A stretch of 64,000 nucleotides of DNA, from positions 104,071-168,070 of the forward strand of contig VGFU01000001.1 in assembly GCA_016868755.1 (NCBI GenBank), given 5' to 3'. Of the stretch, positions 52,690-60,853 are shown in pieces. This DNA comes from Bacteroidota bacterium. Lineage in GTDB: Bacteria; Bacteroidota; Bacteroidia; Flavobacteriales; Schleiferiaceae. The position numbers were made by a program, and so were the translations under genes. The first letter of the stretch is position 1. Each line of letters opens with the position of its first letter. The notes beneath the pieces were generated by a model. The model did no database searches. It was not told the DNA's origin and saw only the letters and a program-made list of their open reading frames with translations.

Positions 52690-53193
52690 TTAGAATTTGA
52701 GCAAATATACAGCATTCTCGTCGGAACATTGCCCTAAAAGATCAACAACGCGCCCTCCCGAACTCGCGGCAACCCAGTCGCCCCAGTGCTCCGCAAGTGG
52801 CTGTAATACAAAGCGTCGCAAGGGCATCCGCGGATGCGGAAGCTCTAAAACTGGCCCTGAAATGGTCCGAAACGGCGACGACAGTAGCAGGTCAATATCG
52901 ATGCGTCGGCTGGCATACCGCGGACCAGCCGCGTCGCGAACCCGTCCGAGCTCCCGCTCCACCTCGAGGCAGAGCTCAAGCAGGGCCTCGGGTTCGCCGA
53001 GCCACTCCATTTCAAGAACTTGATTGACAAAGTCCGGTCCGTCAAAGCCCCAGGCCGCGGTGCGCCATAGGCTTCCGCTTCGCGCAACGTTGGCCCGCTC
53101 CGCCAAGGCTCCGCGGGCCTCCGCCAAAACCTTCACGGCATCTTCGCTGTTGCTTCCGAGCAGGAGCAGGACCTTTAGTACCTTGGCTTTCAT
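52690..53193 (-). CDS. folK: 2-amino-4-hydroxy-6-hydroxymethyldihydropteridine pyrophosphokinase
   Basis: A 167-residue HPPK of the folate pathway. LLLLGSNSEDAVKV opens the fold, YASRRIDIDLLL is the signature segment, and LPHPRMPLRRFVLQPLAE follows as usual. Start MKAKVLKVLL chosen because the upstream extension would overlap the sppA promoter region. Divergent from sppA by about 36 nt and upstream of the OmpA lipoprotein gene on the same strand. Confidence 0.92.
   Translation of the reverse strand: MKAKVLKVLLLLGSNSEDAVKVLAEARGALAERANVARSGSLWRTAAWGFDGPDFVNQVLEMEWLGEPEALLELCLEVERELGRVRDAAGPRYASRRIDIDLLLSSPFRTISGPVLELPHPRMPLRRFVLQPLAEHWGDWVAASSGGRVVDLLGQCSDENAVYLLKF
52701..52709 (-). promoter_or_regulatory. 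Candidate -7 box for the OmpA lipoprotein gene
   Basis: TATATTTGC on the minus strand, 24 nt upstream of the ATG at 52677 and inside the 3' end of folK; identical to the tRNA-Gly -7 box. The -33 TTG is weak. Confidence 0.45.
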
Positions 53194-53229
53194 AAACATT
53201 AAGGGCGTTTGCCCGCGGCAAAGAAACAC

Positions 53230-54936
53230 ATGAAGCAGTTTTTTGGTGCCCTCGTGGGCTCGGTAGTTGGGTTTTTTCTTTTAATCGCGATCCTTGTGGG
53301 CTTTGCCATCGGGGCGGCGGCCAATGCGAGCGACCCGGTTATCGGGGTGCCTGAAGGGGCCGTTCTCCACGTGCAGCTTGAAGGCGGAATCGCCGAGCGC
53401 CCCAACGAGGTCGATCAGCTTTGGGCGGAACTTCTCGACGAGCCCGCTCCGCTGTCGCTGTACGAACTCACCGAGGCCGTGCGTGGCGCCCGACTCAGCG
53501 ACGGCCAAGTCAAAGCCATTTGGCTCGACCTCGGTATGGTCGACGCGAGCTGGGCAGCCCTGACCGAGCTGCGGGCGGAACTCGCCAAGGCGAAAAAGGC
53601 CGGCGTAACCGTCGTCGCCACCAGCAAGGCCTACGACCCCAAGGCCTACTTTTTGGCCAGTGTGGCGACCAAAATCTACCTCGCCCCCGCCGGAATGCTC
53701 GTGCTCAACGGCCTCAGTGCCAGCCCGATGTACTACAAAGGCGCCCTCGACAAGCTCGGGGTAAAGGCCCACCTGGTGCGCGGCAGCGGCAACGCATTTA
53801 AAAGCGCTGGCGAACCCTTCATTGCCGAAGAAATGTCTGAGGCCAACCGCCTGCAGTACACCGAATTGCTGGGCGGACTTTGGTCCGAATTCGAAACCCG
53901 GGTGCGCGCCAGCCGTTCCGCGGTCGCCGACAGCGCCTGGAACCACGTACTCCAGCTCGAACCGCTGCTTACCGCCTCGCGCGCCCTTGAGCTCGGCCTG
54001 GTCGACGCCTTGGCCTACCCCGACGAGCTTCTGCTCAGCGATTGGGGCGGTGCTGAAGACGGACTGATCTCAGCCACCGACTACCTGGCGACGCTCAGCG
54101 ACGACGCGAGCGCCCCCGTGCTTGCCGTAGTGTTTGCCGAGGGCGACGTCGTCGACGGTTCCGACCCCAACGCCATCGCCGATTTCGACTTCAACGAGAC
54201 CGTCGACGACCTGCTTGAGCGCGACGACATTGAGGGGGTGGTGCTGCGCATCAACAGCCCTGGGGGTTCGGCCTTGGCTTCAGACGAAATTCACCGCGGC
54301 GTCACACGCCTTGCCGAAGCCATGCCCGTCGTGGTTTCGATGGGCGGAGCCGCCGCCAGCGGCGGCTACTACATGGCGGCGCCGGCCCGCGAAATCTGGG
54401 CACAGCCCACGACGATCACGGGGTCCATCGGCGTCTTTGGCTTGCTCTTCAGCGGCGAAGAGCTCTTCAACCAAAAGCTGGGCATCAAAAGCCAGCCGGT
54501 GGCGACGCACCCCTTCGCCAACTTTCCGTCGCTGGACCGCACCCCAACCGAGGACGAGCTGGCCGTGGTTCAGCGCTCGGTCGACCAAACCTACGCGCGC
54601 TTTAAAGAGGTGGTGGTCCAGGGGCGCAAGCTCGAGGACAGCGTAGTCGATTCAATCGCTCGCGGACGCGTATACACCGGCCGCCGGGCCCTGGAACTCG
54701 GCCTGGTTGACCGGCTCGGCGGGCTTCACGATGCCCTTGCGTCCTGCGCCAAGATGGCCAAAATCGCTACATACCGAGTCGAACTGCTTCCCCGGAGCGA
54801 AGAGCCGTGGCGGCAAGCGTTGAGCGAAATTGGCGTGAGCCTACGCAGCGCGAACCTTGAGGCCCAGCTCCGCGGAGTTCAAACCCAAATTCAGCGCCTT
54901 GGCGGAATCCAGGCGCGAGAAACCCTCGTGCTCTAA
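53230..54936 (+). CDS. sppA: Signal peptide peptidase SppA (long type)
   Basis: A 568-residue membrane-anchored serine protease with duplicated domains. An N-terminal helix (about residues 5-27) anchors it. The catalytic Lys is in VRGSGNAFKSAGEPF and the nucleophile Ser in GGAAASGGYYMAAPA, preceded by LRINSPGGSALASDEI. It degrades cleaved signal peptides in the membrane. Start MKQFFGAL chosen; a TTG seven codons upstream is a weaker alternative. Followed after 3 nt by the queuosine-precursor transporter. Confidence 0.94.
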   Translation: MKQFFGALVGSVVGFFLLIAILVGFAIGAAANASDPVIGVPEGAVLHVQLEGGIAERPNEVDQLWAELLDEPAPLSLYELTEAVRGARLSDGQVKAIWLDLGMVDASWAALTELRAELAKAKKAGVTVVATSKAYDPKAYFLASVATKIYLAPAGMLVLNGLSASPMYYKGALDKLGVKAHLVRGSGNAFKSAGEPFIAEEMSEANRLQYTELLGGLWSEFETRVRASRSAVADSAWNHVLQLEPLLTASRALELGLVDALAYPDELLLSDWGGAEDGLISATDYLATLSDDASAPVLAVVFAEGDVVDGSDPNAIADFDFNETVDDLLERDDIEGVVLRINSPGGSALASDEIHRGVTRLAEAMPVVVSMGGAAASGGYYMAAPAREIWAQPTTITGSIGVFGLLFSGEELFNQKLGIKSQPVATHPFANFPSLDRTPTEDELAVVQRSVDQTYARFKEVVVQGRKLEDSVVDSIARGRVYTGRRALELGLVDRLGGLHDALASCAKMAKIATYRVELLPRSEEPWRQALSEIGVSLRSANLEAQLRGVQTQIQRLGGIQARETLVL

Positions 54937-54939
54937 TCC

Positions 54940-55617
54940 ATGTCTGACGACCACGAACTCCACGTAGGCCCGCTCGAAGGCCGAAACCTCGCCACCTATA
55001 TGGCCTTGGCGGCCCTGTTCATTGCCGCCTTGGTCGTCTGCAACCTGGTCTCCAACAAATTCATCGAAATCGACCTGGGCTTCAAAACCTTCGTCATCTC
55101 GGTCGGAATTCTTCCGTACCCCCTCACCTTTCTCGTCACGGACCTCCTCAGCGAATTCTACGGAAAGCGCCGCACCGACTACGTCGTCTACAGCGGATTC
55201 GCCGCCCTCCTCCTCGTTCTGCTCGTCATCTGGCTGGGCGGAATTTGGCCTGCGCTCCCCTTCTCCAAGGTCGACGACGAGGCCTACGGAATGGTCTTTG
55301 GCAACTCCGTCCGCGTCATCGTGGCCTCCATGGCCGCCTACCTGGTCGCCCAGCTCGTCGATGTACGCCTCTTTCACTTCTGGAAGCGCGTAACCCGCGG
55401 CAAGCACCTGTGGGTCCGCAACAACTTCTCAACCATGCTTTCTCAGGGCGTCGACAGCATCCTGGTCATTCTCATACTTTTTGTCGGAGTGCTTCCGACC
55501 CCCACCCTTGTTCAGTACATCGGCGACGCATGGCTCTTCAAAATCCTGATGGCCGCCCTGGACACGCCCTTTATGTACGCGGGTGTTTGGATGTACCGAC
55601 GGTTCATAAATAAGTAA
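54940..55617 (+). CDS. Queuosine precursor transporter (YhhQ family)
   Basis: A 225-residue membrane protein with about six helices. The LVVCNLVSNKFIEIDLG start, ILPYPLTFLVTDLLSEFYGKR and the WVRNNFSTMLSQGVDS segment are characteristic of the YhhQ/VUT group that imports 7-deazaguanine precursors. It complements queA at 18.5 kb. Its TAA stop lies within the first arm of the REPIN-like pair at 55.6 kb. Confidence 0.92.
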   Translation: MSDDHELHVGPLEGRNLATYMALAALFIAALVVCNLVSNKFIEIDLGFKTFVISVGILPYPLTFLVTDLLSEFYGKRRTDYVVYSGFAALLLVLLVIWLGGIWPALPFSKVDDEAYGMVFGNSVRVIVASMAAYLVAQLVDVRLFHFWKRVTRGKHLWVRNNFSTMLSQGVDSILVILILFVGVLPTPTLVQYIGDAWLFKILMAALDTPFMYAGVWMYRRFINK

Positions 55618-55710
55618 ATCCGGTTATATCCGAATAACCACGGCTCCGTCAGGTCGCCTTGCGTCAATTTTGGACCTTAATCATTCGGATTTTTCCGGAT
55701 TTACTTTTTT
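55612..55710. repeat. REPIN-like inverted motif pair, locus 2
   Basis: A minus-oriented copy at 55612-55635 and a plus-oriented copy at 55683-55710; 21 of 24 positions are complementary, with mismatches confined to the central four bases (TTTT in one, ATAA in the other). A 47-nt loop separates the arms. The plus arm ends 4 nt before the HTH gene ATG. Confidence 0.7.
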
Positions 55711-55714
55711 CATC

Positions 55715-56227
55715 ATGCAACGAACTTTTCAACACACTGGAATTCAACTTGTTGACGAATTGGCCGGGCAGCTCGGCAGACCTCCACGCCACCCTTGGCG
55801 GGGCTGGATTTTTCATGCCCGAAACGGACGACGGTTGAGCAACGCGGACTTTGCCCGCCGCATGGGCGTGGCCCCAAGTTCGGCGCACGAGCTGGAACAG
55901 CGCGAAGAAACCGGACAAATTACCCTTAGGAAGCTGCATCAGGCCGCTGACGTGCTCGGACTGGACCTCGTGTACGGATTTGTTCCGCGGCTCAAGCCGT
56001 ACTTCGATCATCCCGACCGGGAACCCCAAACGCTCGAGGAGCTATACTACGCTGGCCTGGACCAGCCCGCCTACCGGGAACTATTTATGCAGCGCGTACT
56101 CGCTCTGAATTCCGAGGAAGAGGCCCTCGTGGGAGCGAACGTTGAGGACGCGTCCGTCGGCGAAGGCCACGTACTGGCCCCGCTGGCCGGCGAGGACCCC
56201 CTCGAGCACATCCCCGGGCTTGCTTAG
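55715..56227 (+). CDS. Helix-turn-helix protein resembling mobile mystery protein A
   Basis: A 170-residue protein. A helix-turn-helix (about residues 38-75) is visible in LSNADFARRMGVAPSSAHELEQREETGQITLRKLHQAAD, followed by VLGLDLVYGFVPRLK, the layout of mobile mystery protein A; the usual Fic-domain partner (protein B) is absent. The C-terminal 49 residues are antisense to the end of the DUF2797 gene (147 nt overlap) and look unlike the family, so the original stop may have been lost. ATG at 55715 preferred over an upstream TTG. Identity is an inference. Confidence 0.55.
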   Translation: MQRTFQHTGIQLVDELAGQLGRPPRHPWRGWIFHARNGRRLSNADFARRMGVAPSSAHELEQREETGQITLRKLHQAADVLGLDLVYGFVPRLKPYFDHPDREPQTLEELYYAGLDQPAYRELFMQRVLALNSEEEALVGANVEDASVGEGHVLAPLAGEDPLEHIPGLA

Positions 56228-56908
56228 CTTGACCGACTTCGCCGCAAAGCCAGGGGCCAACGACCAATGCGCCCGGTGCTCCGTGCCGTCCGCGACCGCA
56301 AAACGCTGAAGGTCCGCGGGAATCGACGCAAGGGCGCGACCCACCGCGGCATCAAATTCCGCTCCGAATTCAAGCCCCGCCAGCATTTTGCGCCAATCGG
56401 TTTTGTCGCTAAAGTGCTGCTTTAGCGCCACTTCTATAAGCCCGGCCTCGTAGCGGTTTTCGGTTACCGCGATCACGCGGGCCCGCGTTGCCCCTTGGTC
56501 GAGCCAGCGCGTAACCTGCTGCCGGGTTCGGGTGACGCCGACCTTGATTCCGCCCGAATCGGCCAGGTACACCGTGTGCGGCTGCAGCTGGTAGGCGCGT
56601 TCAAACTCGAGGTCGCGGTCGGCCTTGCCGAGGTGGGCCGTGGACAGCTCGGGGCGCACGATGCTGGCGCCCGCCATTGGGCTGTCAAAAAAGCACGTGC
56701 GGCAAAACCCCTGGGCGTGGAGCTCCGAAAAAACGCCACCGCAAGACTGGCACTCGGCCATCCCGGGCCACTCCAGGCGAATCGGCTTGCCAATCAGGGC
56801 GTTCACATCGATGAGGTGGCGTCCGAGCGGGATCCACGCGCGCACCGCCGGTTCCGAAACCGACAAAATCATTTTGCGCACGGGCGCCGCGGACCAAGTG
56901 TACGACAT
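56081..56908 (-). CDS. DUF2797 family zinc-finger protein
   Basis: A 275-residue protein. A four-Cys zinc site (CQSCGG and CRTC, about residues 54-72) is followed by HTVYLADSGGIKVGVTRTRQ and RYEAGLIEVALKQHFSDKTDW, a GIY-YIG-like arrangement typical of DUF2797. Activity unknown. Start MSYTWSAAPV chosen; an earlier Met (about 56947) would overlap the GH3 start. The 3' end overlaps the convergent HTH gene by 147 nt. Confidence 0.85.
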   Translation of the reverse strand: MSYTWSAAPVRKMILSVSEPAVRAWIPLGRHLIDVNALIGKPIRLEWPGMAECQSCGGVFSELHAQGFCRTCFFDSPMAGASIVRPELSTAHLGKADRDLEFERAYQLQPHTVYLADSGGIKVGVTRTRQQVTRWLDQGATRARVIAVTENRYEAGLIEVALKQHFSDKTDWRKMLAGLEFGAEFDAAVGRALASIPADLQRFAVADGTEHRAHWSLAPGFAAKSVKLSKPGDVLEGVLAGQRGQYVAFADGRVLNVRSHEGLFLGIQSEYALHK

Positions 56909-56927
56909 CTGAACTACCTTTTGCCCA

Positions 56928-56942
56928 CCAAAGGTACCTTGC
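56928..56942. promoter_or_regulatory. Candidate divergent promoter core
   Basis: Around the palindrome GGTACC, the minus strand reads TACCTTTGG (20 nt before the DUF2797 ATG) and the plus strand TACCTTGCC (ends 3 nt before the GH3 ATG). One 15-bp stretch could serve both directions. Confidence 0.35.
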
Positions 56943-56945
56943 CGC

Positions 56946-58463
56946 ATGGCCTTTTCGCCCATCACCGACCTCGTCAACTGGCGCCTCAGCAGCCGGATTC
57001 CGCGCCTGCAGTACATGCGTGAACAGCCCGTGGCCGCCCAGGAACAGGTCTTTCGCGAACTCATGGCCGCAGCAGCCCTCACCGACTACGGCAAGGCCCA
57101 CGGGCTCACCGCCGCCACGACCTATGCCGAATACGCGGCGCGCGTGCCCATCGTCAACTACGACAAGCTCTACCCCTGGATCGAGCGGAGCATGCGTGGC
57201 GAAGCCAACGTCCTCTGGCCGGGCGTCACCAAATGGTTCGCCAAAAGCTCCGGAACCACCGCGGCCAAGTCCAAATTCATACCCGTTTCGCGCGAATCCC
57301 TCGAAGAAAACCACTTCAAAGTCGGCCGCGACCTCCTCGCCTTCTACGCGGAACAGGTGCCGGACTCCCAACTCTACGACGGCCTCAGTCTGCGCCTGGG
57401 CGGATCGTCCAAGATCAACGAGCTCAACGAGCACTCCTACTACGGCGACCTGAGCGCCATCATGATCGACAACCTACCGATGTGGGCGAGCTGGCGCTCC
57501 ACCCCCTCCCACGACGTCGCCCTAATGGACGAGTGGGAAGCCAAAATCGAGAAAATCGCCCAGCAGGTGGCCCGCCAAAACGTGACCTCCCTCTTCGGTG
57601 TTCCGAGCTGGATGCTGGTTCTGCTGCGCCGCGTCCTCGAAATCCGGGGCGAAACCACCCTCGAGGCCGTATGGCCCAACCTCGAACTCTTTGTGCACGG
57701 CGGCGTCGCCTACACCCCCTACGAGGCCTCGTTCGCCGCCATCTTGCCCGTCGCCACGCGCCGCCTCGAAACCTACAACGCTTCTGAAGGCTTCTTTGCC
57801 GTGCAGGACGCCCTCGACGCCGACGGCATGCTCCTGATGCTCGAACACGGAATCTTCTACGAATTCATCCCCGTATCCGCCTTCAACGGCTCGGACTCCC
57901 GCGCCATCCCCCTTTCTGAGGTGCAGCTCGGCACCAACTACGCTGTGGTTCTCAACACCAACGGCGGACTCTGGCGGACCATTGTCGGCGACACCGTCGA
58001 ATTCACGTCAGTCGCACCCTACCGCATTCTCATCACCGGTCGTACCCGCCTGTTCATCAACGCCTTTGGCGAAGAACTCATGATCGACAACGCCGAGCGC
58101 GCCATAGCTGAAGCCTGCCGCAAAACCGGAGCCCTCGTCGACGAATACACCGCTGCGCCGTGGTTGGCGCCGGCCGGCGAAGCCGGCGGCGGCCATGACT
58201 GGCTGGTCGAATTCCAGACTCCGCCCTATTCCCTCGACGCCTTCGGAGCCGCCCTCGACACGGCCCTCAAGGCAGCCAACTCCGACTACGAAGCCAAGCG
58301 CTACAAAGACCTGGTCCTCAGGCCGCCGCGCATCCATTCCGCCCCAGTCGGAACCTTCCACAACTGGCTCAAATCCAAAGGCAAACTCGGCGGACAAAAC
58401 AAAGTTCCGCGCCTGATGAACGACCGCAGCTTAATAAACGAGCTACTAGCAGCTAGTTGCTAG
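56946..58463 (+). CDS. GH3 family acyl-adenylate-forming protein
   Basis: A 505-residue bacterial member of the GH3 (auxin-responsive) family. The nucleotide-binding motif SSGTTAAKSKFIPVS, the YNASEGFFAVQD segment and GLWRTIVGDTVEFTSV are the expected ATP/AMP-binding elements. GH3 enzymes link acyl acids to amino acids; the bacterial substrate is unknown. The final codons ELLAASC lie in a heptamer array, and its TAG stop shares CTAG with the stop of the convergent PIN gene. Confidence 0.9.
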   Translation: MAFSPITDLVNWRLSSRIPRLQYMREQPVAAQEQVFRELMAAAALTDYGKAHGLTAATTYAEYAARVPIVNYDKLYPWIERSMRGEANVLWPGVTKWFAKSSGTTAAKSKFIPVSRESLEENHFKVGRDLLAFYAEQVPDSQLYDGLSLRLGGSSKINELNEHSYYGDLSAIMIDNLPMWASWRSTPSHDVALMDEWEAKIEKIAQQVARQNVTSLFGVPSWMLVLLRRVLEIRGETTLEAVWPNLELFVHGGVAYTPYEASFAAILPVATRRLETYNASEGFFAVQDALDADGMLLMLEHGIFYEFIPVSAFNGSDSRAIPLSEVQLGTNYAVVLNTNGGLWRTIVGDTVEFTSVAPYRILITGRTRLFINAFGEELMIDNAERAIAEACRKTGALVDEYTAAPWLAPAGEAGGGHDWLVEFQTPPYSLDAFGAALDTALKAANSDYEAKRYKDLVLRPPRIHSAPVGTFHNWLKSKGKLGGQNKVPRLMNDRSLINELLAASC

Positions 58464-58468
58464 CTACT
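58441..58468. repeat. Heptamer repeat array at the GH3/PIN gene junction
   Basis: AGCTACT, AGCAGCT, AGTTGCT, AGCTACT in register. The array encodes the last codons of both convergent genes, and the CTAG at 58460-58463 provides TAG stops on both strands. Confidence 0.8.
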
Positions 58469-58870
58469 TGTTCCCGCGAGGTAGGCCTCTGGCGAGAGTG
58501 CGGTGATGCTCGCAAACTCCTTAAAGTCCTTTGCGTTCCGCGTCCAAAGCATGCGCACCGCTGCGTGCTGCATCGACAGCGCAAGCACCGCATCTTCGTA
58601 GTCGGTGTAGTCCACCGCCCGCTCCAAAGCAGCCTTCGGAACCCCAATGAGCTCCACCGAATCCAGCAGGTCGAGCCAGCGCTCGAGGCTCCAGTACTCC
58701 GCATAATGCCGCTGGCCCACAAAGTAGGCGTTCTGCAGGACGCAGGCCGTCGTTACCAGCTCCACCCCTTGGCTTTGGGCCGCGTGCACCGCGCGCAACG
58801 CCGGCTCCACGTGCCCCGCCCGCAGCACGAGCAGGTCGAGCAGCACGTCGGTATCCACCGCGATCCTCAT
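58460..58870 (-). CDS. vapC: PIN domain toxin (VapC-like)
   Basis: A 136-residue PIN domain nuclease candidate. Acidic catalytic positions appear in AVDTDVLLDLL near the N-terminus and in DYTDYEDAVLALSM, with RNAKDF near the end, the usual PIN layout. With the small upstream gene (4 nt overlap) it forms a toxin-antitoxin pair; VapC enzymes cut tRNA or rRNA. The C-terminus comes from the heptamer array. Confidence 0.85.
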   Translation of the reverse strand: MRIAVDTDVLLDLLVLRAGHVEPALRAVHAAQSQGVELVTTACVLQNAYFVGQRHYAEYWSLERWLDLLDSVELIGVPKAALERAVDYTDYEDAVLALSMQHAAVRMLWTRNAKDFKEFASITALSPEAYLAGTSS

Positions 58871-59136
58871 GCGTACTTTGTTCTAAGGTGGTCCAAGCGA
58901 ACCGCCTTCTGGTCAACTAGCTGCGGAGCCTGCGGCTGCCCTTGCTCCAACTCGCTGCGAATGCGCCGCACGAGCGCCGAAGCCCCATCTCCATCAGGCA
59001 GCGCGGGAGTAGCCCGCAGCTGCGCCAAGTAGGTTTCGAGTAGCTCCGAAAGACTGGTTCCGCGCTCCGCCGCATAGGTTTTACCGTACGCAATCAGGTC
59101 GGGCTCCAGCGCCAAGGTAAGTTTTTGCTTTGCCAT
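58867..59136 (-). CDS. vapB: Antitoxin of the VapBC-type pair (DUF6364-like)
   Basis: An 89-residue protein with a ribbon-helix-helix-like N-terminus: MAKQKLTLALEPDLIAYGKT and ERGTSLSELLETYLAQL. The C-terminal part (ALVRRIRSELEQGQPQ) probably wraps the toxin. Start MAKQKLTL at 59136 chosen because an inverted repeat, a likely operator, lies directly upstream. It overlaps vapC by 4 nt. Confidence 0.82.
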   Translation of the reverse strand: MAKQKLTLALEPDLIAYGKTYAAERGTSLSELLETYLAQLRATPALPDGDGASALVRRIRSELEQGQPQAPQLVDQKAVRLDHLRTKYA

Positions 59137-59164
59137 ACGTACGAAATTACAAAAATTATACGTA
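59136..59164. promoter_or_regulatory. Candidate autoregulatory operator of the VapBC-type pair
   Basis: Two TACGTA palindromes, at 59136-59141 and 59159-59164, flank an AT-rich stretch that contains a TAnnTTTG-like box (TAATTTTTG on the minus strand). Paired sites at the start codon suit ribbon-helix-helix autorepression (inference). Confidence 0.5.
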
Positions 59165-59285
59165 GTTGGAGGACGTGCTTGATTCATGACGGCAATTTGG
59201 TGCGGATCAGTAGGCTAGCCGTCCCTTAAGCGGACTTAGTCGTTTATTATGGTTTAGCGCGCCGGAATACCTTATTTTTGGGCTT

Positions 59286-59900
59286 ATGCACGTCGCAATC
59301 GCCGGGAACATCGGATCAGGGAAGACCACCCTCACCACCCAACTCGCCAAGCACTACGCTTGGCAGCCCCACTTTGAAGAAGTGGACGAAAACCCCTACC
59401 TCAACGAGTTTTACGACGACATGATGCGTTGGTCGTTCAACCTCCAGATCTACTTCTTGCACAGCCGCTTCCGGCAGATCCATAGCTTTCGGAGCCAAAA
59501 CAAAAACGTCATCCAGGACCGCACCATCTACGAAGACGCCCACATCTTTGCCCCCAACCTCCACGACATGGGCCTCATGTCGTCGCGGGACTTCAACACC
59601 TACCAAGAACTCTTCGGCCTAATGGAAGAGTTCATCAAAGCGCCCGACCTCTTGATTTACCTGAACGCGAGCGTTCCGACCCTCGTGCGCCAGATTCAAA
59701 AGCGCGGACGCCCCTACGAAAACAGCATCCGCCTCGACTACCTGCAGAACCTCAACGACCGATACAACGAGTGGGTCAAAGGCTACGACAAGGGCCGCCT
59801 GCTCGTCATCGACGTAGACCAACTTGAATTTGACAGCAAACCCGAGGACCTCGGCAAGGTGATTGAAAAAATCGACGCGGAACTGAACGGACTTTTTTGA
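59286..59900 (+). CDS. Deoxynucleoside kinase
   Basis: A 204-residue kinase of the dNK family. P-loop GNIGSGKTT (residues 7-15), the DRTIYEDAHIF motif, and the lid-like RGRPYENSIRLDYLQNLNDRY. It phosphorylates salvaged deoxynucleosides. Alone upstream of kdsA with a repeat pair between them; it could profit from deoxynucleosides released by extracellular DNA breakdown (inference). Confidence 0.92.
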   Translation: MHVAIAGNIGSGKTTLTTQLAKHYAWQPHFEEVDENPYLNEFYDDMMRWSFNLQIYFLHSRFRQIHSFRSQNKNVIQDRTIYEDAHIFAPNLHDMGLMSSRDFNTYQELFGLMEEFIKAPDLLIYLNASVPTLVRQIQKRGRPYENSIRLDYLQNLNDRYNEWVKGYDKGRLLVIDVDQLEFDSKPEDLGKVIEKIDAELNGLF

Positions 59901-59965
59901 AAAAAGTAAATTCGAAAAAATCCGAATGCTGGGCTACGCGTTCGTTCGGATAAATCCGAATTTCA
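59901..59965. repeat. REPIN-like inverted motif pair, locus 3
   Basis: A minus-oriented copy at 59901-59927 (25 of 27 bases as at 55.68 kb; the two changes turn CCGG into TCGA and so keep the central palindrome) and a plus-oriented copy from 59944, which contains the perfect inverted repeat TTCGGAT, AA, ATCCGAA. Only 16 nt separate them. Confidence 0.65.
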
Positions 59966-59990
59966 AAATTTTTCACCGGACCTTTGCTAC

Positions 59991-60773
59991 ATGTTTTTAA
60001 TCTCCGGACCCTGCGTTATTGAATCCCTCGACACGGCCCTGCGGGTGGCCGACCACCTCGCCGGCATCCGCGAACGACTGCCTCTGAGCGAGGTTATTTA
60101 CAAATCGAGCTTTCAGAAGGACAACCGGAGCTCCGTCGACTACTACATGGGGCCGGGGCTCGACGAGGGCCTGCGCATTTTGGCGGAGGTCAAGCGTCAG
60201 TACGGGTTCCGCCTGCTGACCGACATCCACTACCCCGACCAGGCGCAGCCGGTGGCCGAAGTGGTGGACATCCTGCAGATTCCGGCCTACCTCTGCATGC
60301 AGACCACGCTGGTGGTTGAGGCGGCGCGCACCGGGCGCACAATCAACCTCAAGCACGGGCAAATGGTGGCTCCGAGCACCATGGCTAAAGTCTGCGCCAA
60401 GGTCGAGTCGACCGGCAACCGCGACATTATTTTAACCGAGCGCGGATACACCTTCGGCTACAACGACCTCGTGGTCGATCCGCGGGCCTTTTATGAGCTC
60501 AAGCAGACCGGCTACCCCGTGGTGTTTGATGCGACGCACTCCATTCGCAAGTACGGAATTCCTTCGGCCGACCCCAGCGGCGGCGCGCGCCAGTACCTCG
60601 AAACCCTCGCCCGCGCGGCCGTAGCCACCGGAATCGACGGCCTCTTTCTCGAAGCCCACCCCTGCCCGTCCGAAGCGTTGTGCGACGCGGCCAGTCAGCT
60701 TCCGCTCGAGGCCTTGGAGCCGATGGTTGAGCGCTTGCTGGCGATTGACGCGGTGGTGAAGAGGCTAAGCTAA
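59991..60773 (+). CDS. kdsA: 3-deoxy-8-phosphooctulonate synthase
   Basis: A 260-residue enzyme condensing arabinose 5-phosphate and phosphoenolpyruvate to Kdo 8-phosphate for LPS. KSSFQKDNRSSVDYYMGPGL, TDIHYPDQAQPVAEVVDIL, ERGYTFGYNDLVVDPR and DATHSIRKYG are family hallmarks. The N-terminal SGPCVIES has Cys where metal-independent enzymes have Asn, so this is probably the metal-dependent class. Begins ATG at 59991, close after a GACCTTTGC box. Confidence 0.95.
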   Translation: MFLISGPCVIESLDTALRVADHLAGIRERLPLSEVIYKSSFQKDNRSSVDYYMGPGLDEGLRILAEVKRQYGFRLLTDIHYPDQAQPVAEVVDILQIPAYLCMQTTLVVEAARTGRTINLKHGQMVAPSTMAKVCAKVESTGNRDIILTERGYTFGYNDLVVDPRAFYELKQTGYPVVFDATHSIRKYGIPSADPSGGARQYLETLARAAVATGIDGLFLEAHPCPSEALCDAASQLPLEALEPMVERLLAIDAVVKRLS

Positions 60774-60853
60774 AAGAAGGAACTTTTCAAGCGAGAAATC
60801 CACAGTTTAAGCCACCCAAAATGGCATAAGTGGGTAAATAAATAATTTTAAGA

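Noticed and set aside
53209..53229. TTG start for sppA
   Set aside because: It would add MPAAKKH before a normal N-terminal anchor; the ATG at 53230 is the simpler choice.
55670..55714. TTG start for the HTH gene
   Set aside because: It would translate the repeat motif itself; the ATG at 55715 gives a normal N-terminus.
58150..58190. GC-rich GCCGGCCGGCGAAGCC stretch in the GH3 gene as another heptamer array
   Set aside because: It resembles the flank of the mutS insertion, but shows no 7-bp register and may be ordinary coding sequence.
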